The notes under the pieces were generated by a model. The model saw only the letters and a list, made by a program, of their open reading frames with translations, was not told the DNA's origin and made no database searches. Source: an uncultured Alistipes sp. (GTDB lineage Bacteria; Bacteroidota; Bacteroidia; Bacteroidales; Rikenellaceae). Taken from it: a stretch of 49,097 nucleotides of DNA. Shown here piece after piece: positions 33,183 to 41,721 of the stretch. The stretch spans positions 1-49,097 of the forward strand of contig NZ_CABMQJ010000014.1 of assembly GCF_902388705.1 (NCBI RefSeq), in the 5' to 3' direction. Positions within the stretch are counted from its first letter, which is position 1. Each line of letters starts with the position of its first letter. Both the position numbers and the translations under genes were made by a program.

Positions 33183-34847
33183 CTACTCTGTGGGAAGTCC
33201 CTTGTACGCGCGGTAGGTGGCGGCCAGGTCGGCGGTTCGTACGAACACGTATTTCCGGCCGTCGTTACGCGCCTCGATTTGTTTCTTGAGCTCGGCGGCA
33301 TAGGTCAGCACGTCTTCGCTCGCCGTGCCGATCATCACCGACAGGAACAGCGGCTCGTCGACCGAAGCGGTGTTCAGCACCTCGTTCAGGTATTCGGGCC
33401 GGGAGTTGGTCGTGCCGATGTGGAAACATTCGTTGTCCATGTGGTACTCCGTCGAACCGATGCCCCGCCAGTCGGTGCCCGCATATCCGCCCTCGAGGCA
33501 GTAAGGCTGGACGTTCCAGGCAACCGCCTCGCCGTCGACCATCTGCTTCATGGTCAGCATGCCGGCCTGCTCGAGGTAATGTTTCGTGAGCGAGCAATAG
33601 AACGAGAAGCCGCTGTAACGATCCGTCGTCGGCGAGCCGTCGCCCATCATGGCGCCCATCTCCTGCCCGCCGGCGTTCATCACCCGCTCGTACCAGTTGA
33701 AAACACGCGGCGCGAGGTCGACGATGGCGGGGTTGATAATCCACGTCACGGGAACCTCACCGTAGGCCGCCGACTCTTCGATCGTGTAAGGCATGTAAAT
33801 CATCGTGTGCAGCAGGTTGTCGCCGTCCGAAACGAGCAGTGCGATGTATACGGTATTGGGCTCGGCCTGGTACACCTGCGGTTTGAGGGGCGTGCCCTTG
33901 ACGGAGGGGAACGACGACATGACGGTCATGTTCTCGACCGAGATGAACGGCACCATGAAATACCCGTAGTCGGCGAACAGCTTGTCGGCTTTCAGCTCGT
34001 CCGTCCAGCCCATAATCTGCGTTCCGGCGGGATATTTCTTGACGATATTCTCGTAATAGGCGCACTCTTCGTGATCCTGAATATCGAGGAAGTAGGTGAA
34101 CAGGCGGTTGGCCACTACGTAATCCTTGTTGGCGGCGCCCCAGCTCTCCTGGAAATCGGTGGTCATGTGCGACCACGTGAAAGCCACGTCGCGGTTGGCG
34201 GTTTCGAAGTAATTTTCCACAAGCCAGTCCACGCATTCGATATTGGACTTGAAGCGGCCACGCAAATCCTCAATCACCGGGAAACCGTATTTTTTCACCT
34301 CCTCGTAAAGCCGGGGCGAAACAATCAGGGCGTCGGTCTGCCCGGCAATCGTCGTGGCGGCTTCAATCGTCGCCTCGATTAGCGCGGGGTCGTAGATGAC
34401 CACACCCTTTATGTATTTTTTGTAATGCTCGACGAGCGCCGAGAAAGCGGGATTGGACTTCATGGCATCCAGCGTCAGCGTCTCCTGCGGAATATCCTGC
34501 AGCACGCGGTCGAGCCAGAACTGTCCCATCTGGGCCATGTCGTGCGGGCCTGTTTTCCAGCCTCCGTGGTTATCCTTGCAGCGGCTGTTCATCACATAGA
34601 TTTTCTGTTCGCTTTCCCGGTTGACGATGCCCTGCAGGCCGATAGCGGCAACCTGTCCCTCAATATCGTCGTTCTGCAAATCCACCACGACGAGCGATTT
34701 GGTCGGGGTCTTGACTTTCGGATAAAGCCGGCCCGTCAGGTCGACGGAGGCAGCCGGCCGGCCGCATGCAGGACAGTCGCCCTGGCATGACGCGAATGTC
34801 AGCAGGCAGAACAACGGAGCGAAACATTGGGTCAGAATTCTTTTCAT
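33183..34847 (-). CDS. GxGYxYP-type lipoprotein, putative glycosidase
   Basis: This 554-residue protein has a lipobox leader (FAPLFCLLTFASCQGD). The opening region (SLVVVDLQNDDIEGQVAAIG, then LQGIVNRESEQKIYVMNS) and the following domains resemble the GxGYxYP putative glycoside hydrolase family of Bacteroidetes and some Firmicutes. The C-terminal domain holds TIEESAAYGEVPVTWIINPA and MMGDGSPTTDRYSGF; the motif that names the family is not intact in the form I can recognise. No reaction is firmly established for the family to my knowledge. It lies between GH130 (59 bases upstream) and susC (281 bases downstream). Surface or periplasmic location is expected, so a role in glycan binding or trimming before import is a fair inference. 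Confidence 0.72.
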   Translation of the reverse strand: MKRILTQCFAPLFCLLTFASCQGDCPACGRPAASVDLTGRLYPKVKTPTKSLVVVDLQNDDIEGQVAAIGLQGIVNRESEQKIYVMNSRCKDNHGGWKTGPHDMAQMGQFWLDRVLQDIPQETLTLDAMKSNPAFSALVEHYKKYIKGVVIYDPALIEATIEAATTIAGQTDALIVSPRLYEEVKKYGFPVIEDLRGRFKSNIECVDWLVENYFETANRDVAFTWSHMTTDFQESWGAANKDYVVANRLFTYFLDIQDHEECAYYENIVKKYPAGTQIMGWTDELKADKLFADYGYFMVPFISVENMTVMSSFPSVKGTPLKPQVYQAEPNTVYIALLVSDGDNLLHTMIYMPYTIEESAAYGEVPVTWIINPAIVDLAPRVFNWYERVMNAGGQEMGAMMGDGSPTTDRYSGFSFYCSLTKHYLEQAGMLTMKQMVDGEAVAWNVQPYCLEGGYAGTDWRGIGSTEYHMDNECFHIGTTNSRPEYLNEVLNTASVDEPLFLSVMIGTASEDVLTYAAELKKQIEARNDGRKYVFVRTADLAATYRAYKGLPTE

Positions 34848-34906
34848 TGGTTTTGAGTAGGTTAGTTAGTATTATTATTCTCTTGTCATGTCTATTCCGG
34901 TGAATT

Positions 34907-35938
34907 TCAGCGCAGCGTTCCCAGGATTGCGCTCACGGAGAAATCGGCCCGGCAGATTACCTTGTCCGACGCCCCGTAATACATCTGGATGCGGTCGCCG
35001 TCGACGACATGCCCGTTGGTGAAGACGACGTTCCCGAAAAAGCCCTCCAGCTCGTACGGCTCGGACGGCTCCATGAGGGGTTCCTCGCTGCGGGCGATGA
35101 CTTTCGAGGGGTCGCCTGCGTCGAGCAGCATCGCGCCCAGACAGTACCTGTTCGCGGCGTCGGCGCCGTGGTAAATCATCAGCCACCCTTCGTCCGTGGG
35201 AATCGGCGAACATCCCGCGCCGATTCGTGCGCTGTCCCACATACCCTTGCGGGTGCGCGCCACGCATTTGTGGTTGCCCCAGTGGTACAGGTCGGGGCTC
35301 TGGGCAATCCAGATGTAATTTCCGCCGATTTCGGGGCTGCTCGGACGGTGCAGCATATAATATAGGTTCCCGATTTTTTGTTCGAACAGCGCGCAGTCCT
35401 TGTTGTGCGGGGGCAGCACCAATCCGTAATCGGTAAAACGGCGCCAGTCGGAGGTGCTCCGCATCCGCACAGCCACCCCGTTGGCCGAAACGGCCGTATA
35501 GGTCAGGAAATAGTCTTCCCCGATTTGCGCGACCCGGCAGTCCTCGATTCCGTACGCCTCGTAGCAATCGCTTCCGAACAACGGGGGATAAGCGGGCTCC
35601 TCGCTGAAACGTACGCCGTCCGTGCTGCTCACCAGCCGCAGGTGGGACATCGTCGTCAGGAAATCCTCTCCTTTATAATTAATGACCCGGGGGTCGGACA
35701 GGTCGAGCTCGGGCGACGACGACGGGACGCGCATCACCGTGACGCGGTTGGCGTCGTCGAGTAGGGGGAAGCTGATTTCGCCGTCGGTCTGTTCCGGGCG
35801 CTCCGCAACCCGGAGCAGCAGCCAGATTTTTCCGTCGAAGCGGAACACGCCGGGATTCAGCAGGCATTCGATTCGCATGGTCTCCTGGCTGGGACGTATA
35901 TCCTCCGGACTTAAAATCGGGTTGTGTGCATGTCTCAT
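34907..35938 (-). CDS. GH130 beta-mannoside phosphorylase or beta-mannosidase, cytoplasmic
   Basis: This 343-residue protein has no leader, so it acts inside the cell. It has the five-bladed propeller of GH130. Family motifs are NPGVFRFDGKIWLLLR, SDPRV, the catalytic Asp133 in YGIEDCRVAQIG, and late EGFFGNVVFTNG. GH130 enzymes act on beta-mannosides either by phosphorolysis (giving mannose-1-phosphate) or, in the branch of beta-1,2-mannosidases, by hydrolysis. The part that binds phosphate in phosphorylases reads NKDCALFEQKIGNLYYMLHR here. I cannot decide between the two modes without an alignment. It is the first gene of the core operon, with an exact -7 element 19 bases before the ATG. Confidence 0.9.
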   Translation of the reverse strand: MRHAHNPILSPEDIRPSQETMRIECLLNPGVFRFDGKIWLLLRVAERPEQTDGEISFPLLDDANRVTVMRVPSSSPELDLSDPRVINYKGEDFLTTMSHLRLVSSTDGVRFSEEPAYPPLFGSDCYEAYGIEDCRVAQIGEDYFLTYTAVSANGVAVRMRSTSDWRRFTDYGLVLPPHNKDCALFEQKIGNLYYMLHRPSSPEIGGNYIWIAQSPDLYHWGNHKCVARTRKGMWDSARIGAGCSPIPTDEGWLMIYHGADAANRYCLGAMLLDAGDPSKVIARSEEPLMEPSEPYELEGFFGNVVFTNGHVVDGDRIQMYYGASDKVICRADFSVSAILGTLR

Positions 35939-35957
35939 GGCCGTTTTCTTTTTGATT

Positions 35958-35965
35958 CAAAAGTA
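35958..35965 (-). promoter_or_regulatory. Promoter -7 element for the GH130 operon
   Basis: On the minus strand TACTTTTG is an exact match to TAnnTTTG, 19 bases before the GH130 ATG. A TTG lies 26 bases upstream at the edge of the dyad, somewhat far for a -33 element. Confidence 0.5.
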
Positions 35966-35982
35966 GGGTATATTCACGGCCC

Positions 35983-36028
35983 GGTTGTATACAATATTAC
36001 CAAAATGGTATAATGTCAGTATACAACC
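35983..36028. promoter_or_regulatory. Nested dyad between GH130 and GH36 operons
   Basis: GGTTGTATAC (35983-35992) is repeated as its exact reverse complement at 36019-36028. Within the spacer TACCA and TGGTA form a second, inner inverted pair around AAA. The left arm also contains the full palindrome TTGTATACAA. The dyad lies just upstream of the GH130 -7 element, where an activator or repressor would bind. Confidence 0.55.
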
Positions 36029-36184
36029 CCGAAATCCGAAAGGAATATTTTCCGGCCCGTACAATACCTGCCCTACACCGCCAACAGCCGCAATTTGTTC
36101 CGTTTACACCATACCGCTACGGATATTCCACAGCTTTGCAGCGTATTTACCCCACCGCAGCGCACACGCTTCGGGGATTTTGCT

Positions 36185-36192
36185 TATATTTG
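36185..36192 (+). promoter_or_regulatory. Possible upstream -7 element toward GH36
   Basis: TATATTTG is an exact TAnnTTTG match but lies 299 bases before the GH36 ATG, and no -33 partner is seen. It would give a long leader. This may be a chance match. Confidence 0.22.
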
Positions 36193-36491
36193 TAGAAAGG
36201 GCCGCCCACAGCCGGCACCACGCTCCCCGTGCAGAAGCGGCCCGCCGCCCGCAGGGATGCCGGCACCGCACGGATTGCATCGGCCCGCCGGAACCGGCAT
36301 TCCGGACAGGCGGCACGGCCGGATACGGACTGCCCTCCACCAAAAAGGCGTTCGAATTCAAGTTACAGCCCCCGGTTCTCAAATAAAATCGGACGCAGAT
36401 AGTATATTTTCTCATAATTATTCTTAATTTTACCGCATAAATTTAGTTTTACACCCCACGAACCTAAACTTATTTAACCAAACAGATACTT

Positions 36492-38669
36492 ATGAAGAAA
36501 TTTTTAACGAGCGTACTGCTGTGCACGACGCTGTTGGGCGCCGGGACCCTCCGTGCGGACAACATCCTGCTCTCCACCAAAAATTCCTCCCTGCTGGTGA
36601 CCGCCGACAAAGGCAAGGCGCCACTGTTCCAGTATTTCGGCCCGAGCCTGGCTTCAATCGACGACGTTTTCAACAGCGGCGCGGCGTTCAACGACCCGGT
36701 TTATCCCCAATTCGGCGTCCAGTGTTCGCGCGAAACGGCCATCCAGGCCACCCACAACGACGGCAGCATGTCGCTCGAGCTGGTCGTGGAATCGGTCAGC
36801 AGGGAGCAGCGCGACGGCGGCGAAGTGACGGCCATCGCGACCAAAGACAAATACTACCCGTTCTACGTCACCGTTTACTATAAGACCTATCCCGACAACG
36901 ACGTCATCGAAACGTGGACGGAAATCCGCCACCTGGAAAAGAAACCCGTCACGCTCTACCGTTTCGCATCGGCCTTCCTGCCCGTGCGCCGCGGCGACAA
37001 CTGGCTCACGCATTTCCACGGCCCCTGGGGCGCCGAGGCATACCTCTACGAGGAGCCGCTGACCGACGGCATGCGAATCATCAAGGACAAAGACGGCGTG
37101 CGCAACACCCACAGCAGCTGCCCGTCGTTCATGATCACGCTCGACGGACGCCCCGACGAGCAGACCGGCGGCGTCATCGGCGGCACGCTGGCCTGGAGCG
37201 GCAACTACCGCATCGCCATCGACAACGACAACACCCACACCACCCGCATCTTCGCGGGCATCAACGAAGACCAGTCGCAATACGTCCTCGAACCGAAAGA
37301 GGTCTTCACCACCCCCGTCTTCGCATTCACCTACAGCAACGAGGGCAAGGGCGGCGTGAGCCGCAACTTCCACCGCTGGGCGCGCCTGCACCGCATCAGC
37401 CACGGCACCGCACAGCGCGACATCCTGCTCAACAGCTGGGAGGGCGTGTCCATGAAAGTCAACCAGGAGGTGATGGACCAGATGATGTCCGACTTTTCCG
37501 GCCTGGGCGGCGAAATGTTCGTCATGGACGACGGATGGTTCGGCGACAAATACCCCCGCAACGACGGCTCGTCGAGCCTCGGCGACTGGGTGGTCTGCAA
37601 GGAAAAACTTCCGAAAGGCATCGAGGGGCTGATCGCCTCGGCCAAAGAGAAAGGACTCAAGTTCGGCATCTGGATCGAACCCGAGATGACCAACTCCAGG
37701 AGCGAGCTCTTCGAGAAGCACCCCGACTGGGTGATTCAGCAGCCCCACCGCGAAATGTACAAGGGCCGCGGCGGCACGCAGCTCGTGCTCGACCTCTCGA
37801 ACCCCGAGGTGCAGGAGTTCGTCTACGGCGTAGTGGACAACCTGATGACCGCGCATCCCGAAATCGCCTACATCAAGTGGGACGCCAACATGTCCCTGTT
37901 CAACTACGGTTCGACCTACCTGCCCAGGGACAAACAGTCGCACCTCTACATCGAATACCACCGCGGCATGGAGAAGGTGCTCGAGCGCATCCGCGCCAAA
38001 TACCCCGACCTGGTCATGCAGGCATGCGCCAGCGGCGGCGGGCGTATCAACTACGGCTTCATGCCCTACTTCGACGAGTTCTGGACCAGCGACAACACCG
38101 ACGCCATGCAGCGCATCTTCATCCAGTGGGGCGTCTCCAACTTCTTCCCCGCCGTGGCGATGGCTTCGCACGTGAGCGTCGACGTCAACTACCAGACCGG
38201 CCGCAGGACGCCCCTCAAACTGCGTTTCGACGTGGCCATGAGCGGCCGCATGGGCATGGAGCTCCAACCCGCCCACATGACCGACGAAGACAAGGCTTTC
38301 GCCCGGCGCGCCATCGCGGACTACAAGAAAATCCGCCCCGTCGTACAGCAGGGCGACCTCTACCGCCTGATTTCGCCCTTCGACAAGAGCGGCTATGCAT
38401 CGCTGATGTACGTTACGCCCGAAAAGGAGCGCGCAGCCTACTTCGTCTACAAAATGGAGCAGTACCACAACATGCCGACCCCGGCATTCAAAATGGCCGG
38501 GCTCGACCCGCAGAAAACCTACCTCGTCAAAGAACTTACCGTCGTCGGCAAACCCATTCCGCAGGACGGCAAACAGTTCACCGGAGCTTTCCTGATGGAA
38601 ACCGGCCTCGACTTCACGGTAGGCGGCGAACACGCCAGCCGCGTACTCGAACTGAAAGAGGTGAAATAA
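36492..38669 (+). CDS. GH36 alpha-galactosidase, secreted
   Basis: This 725-residue protein has a Sec leader (FLTSVLLCTTLLGAGTLRA). An N-terminal beta-supersandwich is followed by the GH36 barrel: MDDGWFGDKYPRNDG, then the nucleophile Asp464 in AYIKWDANMSLF and the acid/base Asp534 in FWTSDNTDAMQR, and a C-terminal beta domain. Length and motifs fit the classical alpha-galactosidase subgroup, retaining enzymes that release terminal alpha-galactose; the MQACASGGGRINYG motif supports this. It is the first gene of the right-hand plus-strand unit. A hairpin with a T-tract follows its stop, so the next genes may be expressed at a lower level. Confidence 0.93.
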   Translation: MKKFLTSVLLCTTLLGAGTLRADNILLSTKNSSLLVTADKGKAPLFQYFGPSLASIDDVFNSGAAFNDPVYPQFGVQCSRETAIQATHNDGSMSLELVVESVSREQRDGGEVTAIATKDKYYPFYVTVYYKTYPDNDVIETWTEIRHLEKKPVTLYRFASAFLPVRRGDNWLTHFHGPWGAEAYLYEEPLTDGMRIIKDKDGVRNTHSSCPSFMITLDGRPDEQTGGVIGGTLAWSGNYRIAIDNDNTHTTRIFAGINEDQSQYVLEPKEVFTTPVFAFTYSNEGKGGVSRNFHRWARLHRISHGTAQRDILLNSWEGVSMKVNQEVMDQMMSDFSGLGGEMFVMDDGWFGDKYPRNDGSSSLGDWVVCKEKLPKGIEGLIASAKEKGLKFGIWIEPEMTNSRSELFEKHPDWVIQQPHREMYKGRGGTQLVLDLSNPEVQEFVYGVVDNLMTAHPEIAYIKWDANMSLFNYGSTYLPRDKQSHLYIEYHRGMEKVLERIRAKYPDLVMQACASGGGRINYGFMPYFDEFWTSDNTDAMQRIFIQWGVSNFFPAVAMASHVSVDVNYQTGRRTPLKLRFDVAMSGRMGMELQPAHMTDEDKAFARRAIADYKKIRPVVQQGDLYRLISPFDKSGYASLMYVTPEKERAAYFVYKMEQYHNMPTPAFKMAGLDPQKTYLVKELTVVGKPIPQDGKQFTGAFLMETGLDFTVGGEHASRVLELKEVK

Positions 38670-38682
38670 CACGCATTGCCCG

Positions 38683-38712
38683 CAGCCGGGCCGCAAAGGG
38701 CCCGGCTGTTTT
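38683..38712 (+). terminator. Intrinsic terminator/attenuator after GH36
   Basis: CAGCCGGGCC (38683-38692) pairs perfectly with 38699-38708 across a GCAAAG loop and is followed by TTTTC. It lies 14 bases past the GH36 stop and 24 bases before the ATG of the acetyltransferase gene, so it would partly or fully separate GH36 from the genes behind it. Confidence 0.8.
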
Positions 38713-38735
38713 CATACCATCCAAAACCCTACCGC

Positions 38736-39899
38736 ATGAAAACCGATGCACCGCACCGGGGGAGGCTCTATTCGCTCGATGTGCTTCGCGGCATCACCGT
38801 AGCGGGTATGATTCTGGTCAACAACCCCGGCTCCTGGAAATATGTTTACGCCCCGCTGCGCCACGCCGAATGGACGGGGCTGACGCCCACCGACCTCGTT
38901 TTCCCGTTCTTCATGTTCATCATGGGCGTGTCGGCGTGGGCCTCGCTGCGCAAATACGGCGGCAAATGGTCGGCCGACGGCTGCCGCAAGATACTCCGCC
39001 GTACGGTTTCCCTCTTCCTGGTCGGACTGGCCATCGCCTGGTTCTCGACTTCGCTGGGCACATGGAACTCGCTCGCCGCGGAACCCGTCGGCTGGGGCGA
39101 ACGGCTGCTGCACAGCATCTCCGATTTGGGGCACGTGCGCATTTCGGGCATCCTGCAGCGGCTGGCCGTCTGCTACGGGGCCGGGGCGCTGATCGCCCTG
39201 CGATGGGGACGCCGCCCGCTTCCCTGGATCGCCGGGGCGCTGCTGCTCGGCTACGGGATCGTGCTCGCCGTCGGGAACGGCTACGCCTATGACACGACCA
39301 ACATCCTGTCGGTGGTTGACCGCGCCGTGCTGGGCGCCGGACACATGTACAACGACCACGGCATCGACCCCGAGGGCGTGTTGGGCACCATCCCTTCGGT
39401 GGGACACGTCCTGATCGGCATCTGGATAGGCAGCATCGTCTTCTCGGACGAGCCGCTGGCCGCACGGCGCCGCAAGACGCTGCTCGCCGCCGCCCTGCTC
39501 CTGGCCGCGGGACTGCTGCTGTCGCCGGTATGCCCCGTCAGCAAAAAAATCTGGACGCCGACGTTCGCCCTCGTCACCTGCGGACTGGGGGCCGGAATTC
39601 TCGGCGGGCTAATCTGGCTCACGGACGAGAAACAGAAACTCCGGGGCGCTTTCGGCCGCTTCTTCGAAGTGTTCGGCAGCAACCCGCTCTTCATCTACGC
39701 CACGGCGACGCTGATGGCGATAATGCTTTACAAAACCCGGCTCGGCGCGGGGACGCTTTACAGCTACATCTACACCCATGCATTCCAGCCGTGGCTGGGC
39801 GACTACGGCGGCTCGCTGTGCTTCGCCCTGACGTTCGTCCTGGTCAACTGGGCTATCGGCTGGTGGCTGTACAAAAAGAAAATCTTCATCAAACTCTGA
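38736..39899 (+). CDS. HGSNAT-like membrane acetyltransferase (DUF5009 type)
   Basis: ATG 38736 is chosen because the open extension to 38676 overlaps the terminator hairpin. The protein has 387 residues and about ten membrane helices. Family features are YSLDVLRGITVAGMILVNN at the N-terminus, TPTDLVFPFFMFIMGVS, and LGHVRISGILQRLAVCYG, which resembles human heparan-alpha-glucosaminide N-acetyltransferase. Such proteins move an acetyl group from cytoplasmic acetyl-CoA to a sugar amine on the other side of the membrane. The gene sits 4 bases before GH20, which cleaves N-acetylhexosamine. N-acetylation of a glucosamine residue before GH20 action is therefore a testable idea. The donor and acceptor are not shown by the sequence. 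Confidence 0.8.
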   Translation: MKTDAPHRGRLYSLDVLRGITVAGMILVNNPGSWKYVYAPLRHAEWTGLTPTDLVFPFFMFIMGVSAWASLRKYGGKWSADGCRKILRRTVSLFLVGLAIAWFSTSLGTWNSLAAEPVGWGERLLHSISDLGHVRISGILQRLAVCYGAGALIALRWGRRPLPWIAGALLLGYGIVLAVGNGYAYDTTNILSVVDRAVLGAGHMYNDHGIDPEGVLGTIPSVGHVLIGIWIGSIVFSDEPLAARRRKTLLAAALLLAAGLLLSPVCPVSKKIWTPTFALVTCGLGAGILGGLIWLTDEKQKLRGAFGRFFEVFGSNPLFIYATATLMAIMLYKTRLGAGTLYSYIYTHAFQPWLGDYGGSLCFALTFVLVNWAIGWWLYKKKIFIKL

Positions 39900-39903
39900 A
39901 AAA

Positions 39904-41721
39904 ATGAAAAAACTGCTCCTTGCAATCGCCGTCCTGCATACGGTTTGCGTCACCGCATCGTCCCGCCAGTTGCACATCATCCCGCAGCCCGTGCGGGCCG
40001 AACTCCGGGAGGGCGTTTTCGCCGCCCCCGGGTGCAGGATAACCGCAAAAGGATTCCCCTCGCAGCCCGGCGACCTGCTCCGGCTGGCTTCCGAACTGGC
40101 AGCCCCGCGTGAAAAGGGCTCGTCCCGCCGGGGCGCGAGTACGCTTCTCCTGCGCCTGGACACGACGGCAGGCATTCCCCGCGAGGGCTACCGCATCCGG
40201 GTTACGCCGCACAGCGCCCAGCTTACGGCCGGCGACGAAAGCGGCATCTTCTACGGACTGCAGACGCTCCTCCAGGCCGCCGACGCCAACGGGAACATCC
40301 CCTGCTGCGAAATCGACGACCATCCCCGCTACGGGTACCGGGGGCTCCACCTCGACGTCTGCCGCCACTTTTTCCCCGTCGAGTTCGTCAAGCGCTACCT
40401 CGACCGGATGGCCTCCTTGAAGCTCAACACCTTCCACTGGCACCTGACCGACGACCAGGGCTGGCGCATCGAAATCAAGCGCTACCCCCGCCTGACGGAG
40501 GTGGGCGCCTGGCGCGACAAGACGCAAATCGGAGGCTACGACGAGAAACCCGCCACCTTCGAATTCGAGAAATACGGCGGCTTCTACACGCAGGACCAAA
40601 TCCGCGAAGTGGTCGCCTATGCCGAAAAACTGCATATCACGGTGATTCCCGAAATCGAGATGCCCGGGCATGCGCTCGCCGCCCTGACGGCCTATCCGGA
40701 ACTGGGGTGCGTGAACGGCCCCGAGTCCTACGAAATCGGGGGCTGGATTTCCGGCCCCAGCAATGTCTTCTGCCCGGGCAAGGAGCACACGTTCGAATTC
40801 CTCGAAAACGTGCTCGACGAGGTGATCGCCCTCTTCCCCTCGAAGCTGATTCACATCGGCGGCGACGAGTGCCAGCGCACGCGCTGGGAAGCCTGCCCCG
40901 ACTGCCAGGCGCGCATCGCGGCCGAAGGGCTGCAGGACGAAACGCAGCTGCAGTCCTACCTCACCCACCGCATCGACCGCTTCCTCGCTGCGCGGGGGCG
41001 GCAGCTGATCGGCTGGGACGAAATCATGGACGGCGGGCTCTCGCCCGAAGCCGTCGTCATGAGCTGGCGCGGCACGGCGGGCGGCATCGCCGCAGCCAGG
41101 CAGAAGCACCACGTGATCATGACTCCGGGCCAGTACCTCTATTTCGACAAGAAAGGTTCGGACTCCCCCGAGGAGCCCGTCAGCCTGAACCTCGCGCTTC
41201 CGCTGGAACAGACCTACGGCTATGATCCCGCCGAGGGGCTCTCCGAAGAGGAGCAGCAGTACCTGCTCGGCGTGCAGGCCAACGTCTGGACGGAGTTCGT
41301 CCCGACCGGACGCCGCGTCGAATACCAGTTGCTGCCCCGCATCTACGCCCTGGCCGAAATCGCCTGGACGCCCGAGGCGCGCAAATCGTGGCAGGAGTTC
41401 TCCGAAGAGCGGCTCCCGGCGTTTCTGGCCAGACTCGACGCCGAGGGAACCCCCTACCGGGTGCCTGCCCCGCGGGGCATGCGCGAGGAGTCGCTCGAGG
41501 GAGGGCGCTTCACCTTTACGATTCGTCCCCCGTTCCCGGGCTGCCGGGTGTTCTATACCCTGAACGGCGCCACGCCCTACGACTTCGACCGGGAGATGCC
41601 GGACGAATTCCGCCTGGTCGTGCCCGAGGGCGAGCAGCGGGTGCTCAAATGCGTGGCCGTCACCCCCTCGGGGCGCCGGAGCATCGTCGTCACGACCCGT
41701 TTGAGCAACCCCCGGAAGTAA
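39904..41721 (+). CDS. GH20 beta-N-acetylhexosaminidase, secreted
   Basis: This 605-residue protein starts at ATG 39904, 4 bases after the preceding stop, so the two genes are translated together. The leader is LLLAIAVLHTVCVTASS. An N-terminal GH20b-type domain is followed by the barrel with FHWHLTDDQGWRIEIKRYP and the catalytic pair D321-E322 in HIGGDECQRTRW, the residues for substrate-assisted catalysis. The last 90 residues form a small beta domain (FTFTIRPPFPGCRVFYTLNG) like those found behind GH20 barrels in Bacteroidetes. It removes terminal beta-GlcNAc or GalNAc. With the mannosidases it fits trimming of N-glycan or mucin-type chains. Confidence 0.95.
   Translation: MKKLLLAIAVLHTVCVTASSRQLHIIPQPVRAELREGVFAAPGCRITAKGFPSQPGDLLRLASELAAPREKGSSRRGASTLLLRLDTTAGIPREGYRIRVTPHSAQLTAGDESGIFYGLQTLLQAADANGNIPCCEIDDHPRYGYRGLHLDVCRHFFPVEFVKRYLDRMASLKLNTFHWHLTDDQGWRIEIKRYPRLTEVGAWRDKTQIGGYDEKPATFEFEKYGGFYTQDQIREVVAYAEKLHITVIPEIEMPGHALAALTAYPELGCVNGPESYEIGGWISGPSNVFCPGKEHTFEFLENVLDEVIALFPSKLIHIGGDECQRTRWEACPDCQARIAAEGLQDETQLQSYLTHRIDRFLAARGRQLIGWDEIMDGGLSPEAVVMSWRGTAGGIAAARQKHHVIMTPGQYLYFDKKGSDSPEEPVSLNLALPLEQTYGYDPAEGLSEEEQQYLLGVQANVWTEFVPTGRRVEYQLLPRIYALAEIAWTPEARKSWQEFSEERLPAFLARLDAEGTPYRVPAPRGMREESLEGGRFTFTIRPPFPGCRVFYTLNGATPYDFDREMPDEFRLVVPEGEQRVLKCVAVTPSGRRSIVVTTRLSNPRK

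Larger units (their letters stand above)
35939..36491. other. Divergent control region, GH130 / GH36
   Basis: These 553 bases hold the promoters of two divergent operons. The GH130 side carries a -7 element and a 46-base dyad (listed separately). The GH36 side is AT-rich from about 36395 to 36491, with 7-of-8 -7-like sequences (for example TAAATTTA at 36438-36445). The middle (36195-36360) is GC-rich; short frames cross it, but none has a leader or family feature, so I call no gene there. Confidence 0.5.

Noticed and set aside
36013..36427. Short plus-strand frames in the GH130/GH36 gap
   Set aside because: There is no leader, hydrophobic pattern or family resemblance, and they overlap the dyad or lie in the control region.
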